A stretch of DNA of 5,692 bases from Clostridiales bacterium (GTDB lineage Bacteria; Bacillota; Clostridia; Oscillospirales; Oscillospiraceae): assembly GCA_020861055.1 (NCBI GenBank), contig JAJBTD010000127.1, positions 1-5,692 of the forward strand, given 5' to 3'. The notes under the pieces were generated by a model. That model saw only the letters and a program-made list of their open reading frames with translations. It was not told the DNA's origin and ran no database searches. Shown piece by piece: positions 1 through 4,785 of this stretch (position 1 is its first letter; each line of letters opens with the position of its first letter). The translations under genes were made by a program, and so were the position numbers.

Positions 1-1040
1 ATATCGTTGCCGAGCGGGAGCAGGAGGGCCCCTACACCACCTTCCAGCAGTTCTTCGAACGCACCTTCGCCACCGACCTGAACCGGCGGGCGCTGGAAAA
101 TATGATCCGCTGCGGCGTCTTTGACAGCCTGGGCTACTACCGGAGCCAGCTGGTGGACGTGATGAACGTGGTGCTGGACGCCATCGCGGACACCCGGAAG
201 CAGAACCTGGAGGGCCAGTTCGACCTGTTCGGCGGCTTCGGCGGGGAGGACGACCCAGACCTGTCCCAGCTGATGCAGCCGCATTCCCCGGAGTTCGAGC
301 CCATGGAGAAAATGCGCATGGAGCGGGAGCTGACGGGCCTCTACCTCTCCGGCCACCCCATGGACCAGTACCGGGAGGTCACCCGCCGGGCGGGGGCGGT
401 ACCCATGGGCCGTATCCTGTCCGACTTCGCCCAGGAGGAAGGCCCCACCCAGTTCGCCGATGAGCAGCGGGTGTGTCTGGCAGGCATCATCCTCTCCTCC
501 CGGACCAGGACTACCAAGAATAACACCCTCATGGCCTACGCCATGCTGGAGGACGACACCGGCAGTATGGAGCTGATCCTCTTTGCCAGGGCCATGGAGG
601 AGTACGGCGGTCTGCTGGCGGAGGGCTACGGCGTTCTGGCAGAGGGCCGCATCTCCGTCCGGGACGAGAAGCAGCCCCAGCTCATCTGTGAGCGCCTCTT
701 CCCCCTGGCGGAGGAGAGCCTGCCCCTGCTGGAGCAGCGGGGGGGACGCTACGGGGCAGACCGGAACAGAATGGGCCAGTACCGCTCCCAGGAGACGCCC
801 AAAGACCAGATCCCCGGCGTCGTCCCCGGAGCGACAAAGCTCTATCTCCGCTTCGACCGGGAGGACGACCCACGGGTGAAAAAGGTGCGTCAAATGCTGG
901 TCATGTTCCCCGGAACGGGGCAGATGGTGCTCTACTTCCGGGACAGCAAGCGCCGCTTCGGGATTCCCTGCCTCATCCACACCTCTCTCGTCCGGGAGCT
1001 GAAACGGCTGCTGGGGGAGGAGAACGTGGTGGTGAAGTGA
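1..1040 (+). CDS. dnaE: DNA polymerase III alpha subunit, C-terminal part (5' end outside window)
   Basis: This is the C-terminal 345 residues of the replicative DNA polymerase alpha subunit; the catalytic PHP and palm/fingers regions lie upstream of the window. The frame is open from base 3, before the first ATG at 102, so the gene is cut by the edge and does not start there. The fragment opens in the helix-hairpin-helix region, with the family-typical NMIRCGVFDSLG at about residues 33-44. A beta-clamp-binding pentapeptide QFDLF follows at about 72-76, then the conserved ELTGLYLSGHPMDQY at about 109-123. An OB-fold (nucleic acid binding) domain spans about 157-235, from VCLAGI through the MLEDDTG strand to ICERLFPL. 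A further C-terminal domain ends in LLGEENVVVK, a tail I associate with clostridial DnaE1-type enzymes rather than PolC. The stop is followed by 40 nt without a terminator before the acetyltransferase gene. Confidence 0.96.
   Translation, partial: IVAEREQEGPYTTFQQFFERTFATDLNRRALENMIRCGVFDSLGYYRSQLVDVMNVVLDAIADTRKQNLEGQFDLFGGFGGEDDPDLSQLMQPHSPEFEPMEKMRMERELTGLYLSGHPMDQYREVTRRAGAVPMGRILSDFAQEEGPTQFADEQRVCLAGIILSSRTRTTKNNTLMAYAMLEDDTGSMELILFARAMEEYGGLLAEGYGVLAEGRISVRDEKQPQLICERLFPLAEESLPLLEQRGGRYGADRNRMGQYRSQETPKDQIPGVVPGATKLYLRFDREDDPRVKKVRQMLVMFPGTGQMVLYFRDSKRRFGIPCLIHTSLVRELKRLLGEENVVVK
216..230 (+). other. Internal beta sliding-clamp-binding motif (QFDLF) in DnaE
   Basis: The five codons encode Q-F-D-L-F, which fits the bacterial clamp-binding consensus QL(S/D)LF. 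It lies between the helix-hairpin-helix region and the OB fold. That is where E. coli alpha carries its internal clamp-binding site (QADMF, about residues 920-924, from memory). The following GGFGG is a likely flexible linker. The sequence match is direct; clamp binding is inferred from the family. Confidence 0.75.
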
Positions 1041-1065
1041 ATAGGGCGGAGAGAAAACACAGAGC

Positions 1066-1072
1066 AAAGGAG
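1066..1072 (+). promoter_or_regulatory. Shine-Dalgarno site of the acetyltransferase gene
   Basis: AAAGGAG lies 8 nt before the ATG at 1081. An in-frame GTG at 1072 overlaps the last G of this site and so cannot use it, which decides the start in favour of 1081. Confidence 0.8.
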
Positions 1073-1080
1073 TGCTTCCA

Positions 1081-1554
1081 ATGGAAATTTGCCGCTATCA
1101 GCCCCAGTACCGGCAGCAGATCATCGACCTGATTCTGCACATCCAGAACGACGAGGCGAAGATCGACCTGTCCCTGGAGGAGCAGCCGGACCTGCTGGAC
1201 ATCCCCCGCTCCTACGAGCAAAAGGGGGGACGGTTCTGGGTCGCCGTGGAGGGTGGCGAGGTGGTCGGCACCCTGGCCTTTATGAACTACGGCGGGGGAA
1301 ACGCCGTGATGAAAAAATTCTTTGTCCGGGCGGACCGGAGAGGCCAGCGGGTGGGCCTGGCCCTGTACAGGACCGCGCTGGACTGCCTGAGAGAACAGGG
1401 CTATCGACAGGTGCTGCTGGACACCCCCTCTGTCGCCACAGACTCCCACCGTTTCTACGAGCGGGCGGGCTTTGTGAAAATCACGGGGGAACAGCTGCCC
1501 TTTCCCTATGAATACCCGGACAGGGATTCTTATTTGTACCTGCTGAGGCTGTGA
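1081..1554 (+). CDS. GNAT family N-acetyltransferase
   Basis: This 157-residue protein is the usual length of a single-domain, cytoplasmic GNAT enzyme, which moves an acetyl group from acetyl-CoA to an amine. The N-terminal helices (about 1-40) lead to strand RFWVAVEGGEVVGTLAF (51-67), which is typical of the fold. Motif A runs from KKFFVRADRRGQRVGLALY (78-96) through the following helix, and supplies the pyrophosphate-binding loop. LLDTPSVATDSHRFYERAGF (112-131) is motif B, with the usual late FYERAGF. The loop reads RGQRVG where many GNATs have RGxGxG, so the middle Gly is Arg; I recall this variant in related clostridial proteins and do not take it as inactivating. The substrate cannot be told. 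The start at ATG 1081 rests on the AAAGGAG site. The gene lies 40 nt after dnaE and 31 nt before the C26 hydrolase, so co-transcription is likely. Confidence 0.9.
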   Translation: MEICRYQPQYRQQIIDLILHIQNDEAKIDLSLEEQPDLLDIPRSYEQKGGRFWVAVEGGEVVGTLAFMNYGGGNAVMKKFFVRADRRGQRVGLALYRTALDCLREQGYRQVLLDTPSVATDSHRFYERAGFVKITGEQLPFPYEYPDRDSYLYLLRL

Positions 1555-1570
1555 GCAGCTTTTTACCCAG

Positions 1571-1577
1571 AGAGGAG
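1571..1577 (+). promoter_or_regulatory. Shine-Dalgarno site of the C26 hydrolase gene
   Basis: AGAGGAG lies 8 nt before the ATG at 1586, the same spacing as in the upstream gene. The in-frame GTG at 1577 overlaps the site, so 1586 is the better start. Confidence 0.78.
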
Positions 1578-1585
1578 TGACCGCC

Positions 1586-2296
1586 ATGACCAAAAAGATC
1601 ATCGCCGTCGTCCCCCTGTGGGACGGGGAGAGGGACAGCATCTGGATGATTCCGGGCTATCTGGACGGCATCCGGGAGGCCGGGGCCGTCCCGGTGATCC
1701 TGCCCCTCACCGACGACCGGGAGGCGCTGCTGACGGCGTTTGCCCCCTGCGACGGCCTGCTCATGACCGGCGGTCAGGATGTCTCCCCCGACCTCTACAG
1801 GGCGACCCGTGAGGAGAGCTGCGGCGCTCCCTGCGAGACGCGGGACAGGATGGAGGCGATCCTGTACGCCGCCGCCTTGGAACAGAACAAACCGGTGCTG
1901 GGCATCTGCCGGGGCATCCAGCTGGTGAACGTCCTCCAGGGCGGGACGCTCTATCAGGACCTGCCCTCGGAGCGCCCCGGCGGCGTGGAGCATCACATGA
2001 GCACGCCCTATGACCGGGCGGTCCATGAGGTGCGCATCGGGAAGGGGACCCCTCTGTACGAGCTGCTGGGAACGGAACGCCTGGGGGTCAACAGCTACCA
2101 CCACCAGGCGGTCAAAGACCTGGGCGCAGACCTGGAGGTGATGGCGGTGTCGGAGGACGGTCTGGTGGAGGCGGTGCGGCACACGGGAAAGCGCTTCGTC
2201 TGGGCGCTCCAGTGGCACCCGGAGCTGGATTTTCCCGTCAACCAAAACAGCAGGAGCATTTTTGAGGCCTTTGTCCGCGCGTGCCGGCAGGCATGA
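1586..2296 (+). CDS. Gamma-glutamyl-gamma-aminobutyrate hydrolase-like protein (peptidase C26, class I glutamine amidotransferase fold)
   Basis: The 236-residue protein has the full class I amidotransferase signature. GLLMTGGQDVSPDLY (57-71) is the oxyanion/GG-D-P element of the PuuD group. PVLGICRGIQLVNVLQGG (103-120) is the nucleophile elbow with Cys108. VNSYHHQAV (168-176) is the conserved substrate-pocket segment, and WALQWHPE (206-213) gives His211 and Glu213 of the triad. All catalytic residues are present. Family members hydrolyse gamma-glutamyl amide bonds, for example gamma-glutamyl-GABA in putrescine breakdown; others act on folate polyglutamates or related compounds. No other putrescine (puu) gene is in the window, so the exact substrate is open and I give no symbol. 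There is no signal peptide, so it is cytoplasmic. It is probably the last gene of a rightward unit that ends at the hairpin 15 nt downstream. Confidence 0.93.
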   Translation: MTKKIIAVVPLWDGERDSIWMIPGYLDGIREAGAVPVILPLTDDREALLTAFAPCDGLLMTGGQDVSPDLYRATREESCGAPCETRDRMEAILYAAALEQNKPVLGICRGIQLVNVLQGGTLYQDLPSERPGGVEHHMSTPYDRAVHEVRIGKGTPLYELLGTERLGVNSYHHQAVKDLGADLEVMAVSEDGLVEAVRHTGKRFVWALQWHPELDFPVNQNSRSIFEAFVRACRQA

Positions 2297-2310
2297 CCGA
2301 CCATGTCAAA

Positions 2311-2361
2311 AGCGCACCGCCCTTCGCAGCATTCGCTGCCGACAGGCGGTGCGCTCTTTTT
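2311..2361. terminator. Intrinsic terminator between convergent genes, probably bidirectional
   Basis: A perfect 11-bp stem pairs AGCGCACCGCC (2311-2321) with GGCGGTGCGCT (2345-2355). The 23-nt loop can itself fold (GCAGC 2326-2330 with GCTGC 2335-2339 around ATTC). On the plus strand the stem is followed by CTTTTT (2356-2361), a good U-tract for the C26 hydrolase transcript. On the minus strand it is followed by TTTTGAC, a shorter U-run for the Mrr-like transcript. The plus-strand T-run reaches into the stop codon of the minus-strand gene (2361-2363). Confidence 0.88.
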
Positions 2362-2948
2362 CACGACTCGTCCGATTCTTCCTGTTCTGCGGCGGCCCTG
2401 GCCTTTTTCCGCCGCATCCGTTTCCGTATCCACCGGATGACGCGACAGATGGCGTAGGGCAAGGGGAAGCACAGCAGCAGTAAAATACCCAGCCCCTGCC
2501 AGGTGAAGCTTCCCTGCGTCACCGCCTGATGGAGCGCCAGGCCAAAGACGACGCACTCCACAGCCAGCAGGACCAGCTCCCAGGCCTGCCGCCGCTCCAG
2601 AAAGGAGCGGGCGTTCGGGTCAACGTACTCCATCACCTCGATGCCGTTGGCCTGGGCCAGCTCCCTGGCTCCGTCGGTGAGGGCGCTGTTGGTGACCACC
2701 ATGCCCCGCTCGCAGTCATAGTAGGCCATGCCCGCCGCCGCCTCCTGGACGGCGGCGCCGCCCACCGCGCCGGAATAATACTTGCATTGAATGGCATAGC
2801 GGTTCCGCCCGTGGGTGGCCAGCAGGTCTACGCCAAAATCTCCCGTCCGGGGGGTGAAGGTGATGTCCCGGAAGCCCTGCCGCCGGAGCAGCTCCGCCAC
2901 ATAGGCCTCGTACTCGACCCCGTCCATCTCCTTTTTCCAAAAGGGCAA
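2361..2948 (-). CDS. Mrr-type restriction endonuclease-like protein with two C-terminal membrane segments
   Basis: The 195-residue protein begins with a compact Mrr-cat/PD-(D/E)XK nuclease domain (about 8-112). It shows a helix with VEYEAYVAELLRRQGF (11-26, Glu14), TGDFGVDLLA (35-44, Asp41 as likely metal ligand), and AIQCKYY (52-58) with the Q-x-K pair Gln54/Lys56. AVQEA and GMVVTNSALT (82-91) complete the fold. All core catalytic positions are present. Two hydrophobic stretches follow (about 123-143 and 149-171), then a strongly basic stretch (RKRMRRKKAR, 175-184) and an acidic tail. So the nuclease is probably anchored on the cytoplasmic side of the membrane. Family members cut modified or foreign DNA, but many short membrane-linked forms in Firmicutes have no known role. 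There is no methylase or specificity subunit nearby. TTG 2948 is chosen as start because GGGAGG lies 8 nt upstream; GTG 2957 and ATG 2927 are in frame but too close to their GGAG sites. Confidence 0.88.
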   Translation of the reverse strand: MPFWKKEMDGVEYEAYVAELLRRQGFRDITFTPRTGDFGVDLLATHGRNRYAIQCKYYSGAVGGAAVQEAAAGMAYYDCERGMVVTNSALTDGARELAQANGIEVMEYVDPNARSFLERRQAWELVLLAVECVVFGLALHQAVTQGSFTWQGLGILLLLCFPLPYAICRVIRWIRKRMRRKKARAAAEQEESDES

Positions 2949-2956
2949 GAGAAGCA

Positions 2957-2962
2957 CCTCCC
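2957..2962 (-). promoter_or_regulatory. Shine-Dalgarno site deciding the TTG start of the Mrr-like gene
   Basis: Read on the minus strand, GGGAGG is 8 nt before TTG (2948-2946), the same spacing as the two plus-strand genes. It directly abuts the GTG at 2957, leaving no spacer for that codon. A second AAAAAGGAG touches the ATG at 2927 with no spacer. The TTG is therefore the only well-placed start, although the true start has not been shown. Confidence 0.62.
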
Positions 2963-2969
2963 AAATACG

Positions 2970-3009
2970 TCAGCCGCCCCGTCTAAGCAGAACAGACCGG
3001 GGCGGCTGA
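2970..3009 (-). terminator. Large hairpin between glnS and the Mrr-like gene (terminator or processing/attenuation element)
   Basis: TCAGCCGCCCC (2970-2980) pairs perfectly with GGGGCGGCTGA (2999-3009). The stem can extend by GTCT (2981-2984) with AGAC (2994-2997) if C2998 bulges out, leaving a 9-nt loop. It begins a few nt after the glnS stop, where a terminator would be expected. On the minus strand the tail is only CGTATTTGGG, a poor U-tract, so termination may be partial. The Mrr-like ribosome site starts 7 nt beyond the stem and I see no promoter between them, so read-through from glnS may be how that gene is expressed. Confidence 0.68.
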
Positions 3010-3013
3010 TTTC

Positions 3014-4696
3014 TCATTTCTTAAAGCTGTCCTTCAGGCTGACCGACCGGTTGAATACCGGCGCGCCGGGTTTGCTGTCTTTGTTGTCCACGCAGAAGTA
3101 GCCCAGCCGCATGAACTGGAAGGAGGCGGGGGCCTGCGTCTCCGCCAGAGAGGCCTCCAGCTTGCAGCCCCGGAGCACCTCCAGAGAGCCGGGATTCAGG
3201 CAGGCCAGGAAATCCTTTCCGGCGGCGTCCGGCGCGGCGTCGCTGAACAGGTCGTCGTACAGCCGCACCTCCGCGTCTGCGGCGGTGGCGGCGTCCACCC
3301 AGTGGATGGCGGCGCCCTTGATCTTCCGCCCGTCGGCGGGGTCGCCGCCCCTGGAATCGGGGTCGTACTCCGCCAGCACCTCCACCACGTTGCCCGCCTC
3401 GTCCTTGACGCAGCCGGTGCAGCGGATGACATAGGCACCCTTGAGCCGGCACTCCAGCCCGTTGGGGGAGAGCCGCTTGTACTTCTTCACCGGCTCCTCC
3501 ATAAAGTCCTCCGCCTCGATGTAGAGGTGGCGGGAGAAGGTGACGGTGCGGCTGCCCATGGAGGGGTCCTTGGGGTGGTTCTCGATGGAGAAGCTCTCGC
3601 TCTGGCCCTCCGGGTAGTTGGTGATGGTCAGGGCCACCGGGCGCAGCACCGCCATGACCCGCCGGGCGGACTTGTCCAGATCCTCCCGGAGACAGTGCTC
3701 CAGGAAGGAGAACTCCACCGTGGAGGCCGCCTTGGACACGCCGTTGGCCTCGGAGAAGGCCCGGATGGCGGCGGGTGTGTAGCCTCTCCGCCGCAGGCCG
3801 CAGATGGTGGGCATCCGGGGGTCGTCCCAGCCGGAGACAAAGCCTCCCTCCACCAGCGCCCGGAGCTTGCGCTTGCTCATGACGGTGTGGTCGATGCCCA
3901 GCCGGGCAAACTCGATCTGCCGGGGCTTGTTGGGGCAGGAGATGTTGTCGATCACCCAGTCGTACAGGGGCCGGTGGTCCTCAAATTCCAGGGTGCAGAG
4001 GGAGTGGGTGATGCCCTCCAGAGCGTCCTCGATGGGGTGGGCGTAGTCGTACATGGGGTAGATGCACCACTGATCTCCCGTGCGGTGGTGGCGCTGGTGC
4101 TTGATGCGATAGATGGCGGGGTCCCGCAGATTGAAGTTGCCGGAGGCCAGATCGATCTTCGCCCGGAGGGTCATGGCCCCGTCGGGGAACTCTCCCGCCC
4201 GCATCCGACGGAACAGGTCGAGGGACTCCTCAATGGGCCTGTTCCGGTAGGGGCTGGTGGCGGGGGTGTTCACGTCCCCCCGGTTGGCGCTCATCTCCTC
4301 CGGGGAGAGCTGGCACACATAGGCCTTGCCCGCCAGGATCAGCTCCTCCGCGAACTGGTACATCTGCTCAAAATAATCCGAGGCGTAGTAGAACCGGTCG
4401 TCCCAGTCGTAGCCCAGCCAGTGGATGTCCTCCTGAATGGCGTCCACGAACTCCACATCCTCCTTGGTGGGGTTGGTGTCGTCCATGCGGAGGTTGCAAA
4501 GGCCGTGATATTTCTGGGCCGTGCCAAAGTCTACATAGATGGCCTTGGCGTGGCCGATGTGGAGATAGCCGTTGGGCTCCGGCGGGAAGCGGGTATGGAC
4601 CTCCATCCCGGCGTAGCGGCCGCCCTCGGCGATGTCCTCATCAATGAAATCATGGATAAAGTTTTGGCTCATCAGGCTGTTGTCCTTCTCTGCCAA
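3014..4696 (-). CDS. glnS: Glutaminyl-tRNA synthetase
   Basis: This class Ic synthetase charges tRNA-Gln directly with glutamine using ATP. The 560 residues match E. coli GlnRS (about 554) almost throughout. VHTRFPPEPNGYLHIGHAKA (33-52) holds the HIGH motif (46-49), LRMDDTNPTKEDVEFV (69-84) follows, and QWCIYPMYDYAHPIEDALEG (209-228) lines the amino-acid pocket. THSLCTLEFEDHRPLYDWV (230-248) and VMSKRKL (272-278), the GlnRS form of KMSKS, complete the core. The C-terminal half has the two anticodon-binding beta-barrels, with KKYKRL (404-409), DPADGRKIKG (452-461) and the ending GYFCVDNKDS-PVFNRSVSLKD. Arg36, Asp72 and Tyr216 align with E. coli pocket residues Arg30, Asp66 and Tyr211 (from memory), supporting glutamine rather than glutamate use. 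TTG 4696 has GGGAGG 7 nt upstream; ATG 4672 (AAGGA 10 nt upstream) is the alternative. The frame is open to a TTG at 4741, but that lies above the promoter. Confidence 0.96.
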   Translation of the reverse strand: MAEKDNSLMSQNFIHDFIDEDIAEGGRYAGMEVHTRFPPEPNGYLHIGHAKAIYVDFGTAQKYHGLCNLRMDDTNPTKEDVEFVDAIQEDIHWLGYDWDDRFYYASDYFEQMYQFAEELILAGKAYVCQLSPEEMSANRGDVNTPATSPYRNRPIEESLDLFRRMRAGEFPDGAMTLRAKIDLASGNFNLRDPAIYRIKHQRHHRTGDQWCIYPMYDYAHPIEDALEGITHSLCTLEFEDHRPLYDWVIDNISCPNKPRQIEFARLGIDHTVMSKRKLRALVEGGFVSGWDDPRMPTICGLRRRGYTPAAIRAFSEANGVSKAASTVEFSFLEHCLREDLDKSARRVMAVLRPVALTITNYPEGQSESFSIENHPKDPSMGSRTVTFSRHLYIEAEDFMEEPVKKYKRLSPNGLECRLKGAYVIRCTGCVKDEAGNVVEVLAEYDPDSRGGDPADGRKIKGAAIHWVDAATAADAEVRLYDDLFSDAAPDAAGKDFLACLNPGSLEVLRGCKLEASLAETQAPASFQFMRLGYFCVDNKDSKPGAPVFNRSVSLKDSFKK

Positions 4697-4703
4697 AGGA
4701 ATC

Positions 4704-4709
4704 CCTCCC
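4704..4709 (-). promoter_or_regulatory. Shine-Dalgarno site of glnS
   Basis: Read on the minus strand, GGGAGG (within AGGGAGGGAT) stands 7 nt before TTG 4696. It supports that start over ATG 4672, which has only a weaker AAGGA at 10 nt. Confidence 0.62.
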
Positions 4710-4729
4710 TCTCTTTCTCGGTGAGCCCT

Positions 4730-4758
4730 ATTATATCCCAAAATCTGCCGTTTGAAAA
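4730..4758 (-). promoter_or_regulatory. Sigma-A-type promoter of glnS
   Basis: On the minus strand a perfect TATAAT -10 box (4735-4730) follows TTTTCA (4758-4753, 4 of 6 matches to TTGACA) at the ideal 17-nt spacing. The start of transcription would fall at about 4723, giving a leader of only about 27 nt before TTG 4696. In this GC-rich sequence an exact TATAAT in an intergenic gap is unlikely by chance. The short leader leaves no room for a T-box or other riboswitch. Confidence 0.75.
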
Positions 4759-4785
4759 GAGAAAAGAGGGGCGGAGCGTGTCATT

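Noticed and set aside
1315..1380. Inactive acetyltransferase because of the Gly-to-Arg change in the RGxGxG loop
   Set aside because: The rest of the motif is intact and I recall the same RGxxVGL form in related clostridial GNATs, so it is probably a subfamily feature rather than loss of function.
973..2245. Two minus-strand open frames (973-1641 and 1481-2245) opposite the GNAT and C26 genes
   Set aside because: Their translations show no known motif, whereas the plus-strand frames have full catalytic signatures and ribosome sites. They are shadows of GC-rich coding sequence.
2529..3101. A 190-codon plus-strand frame across the Mrr-like gene and into glnS
   Set aside because: It runs antisense through two real genes and the hairpin, has no convincing ribosome site, and gives no recognisable domain.
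4697..4785. A T-box or other riboswitch leader before glnS
   Set aside because: The gap is under 90 nt and the promoter at 4730-4758 leaves a leader of about 27 nt. No T-box sequence or specifier stem fits.
4742..4785. A terminator after apbE
   Set aside because: The region has a T-rich run on the minus strand (CTCTTTTCTCTTTTC) but no inverted repeat before it, so I do not call an intrinsic terminator.
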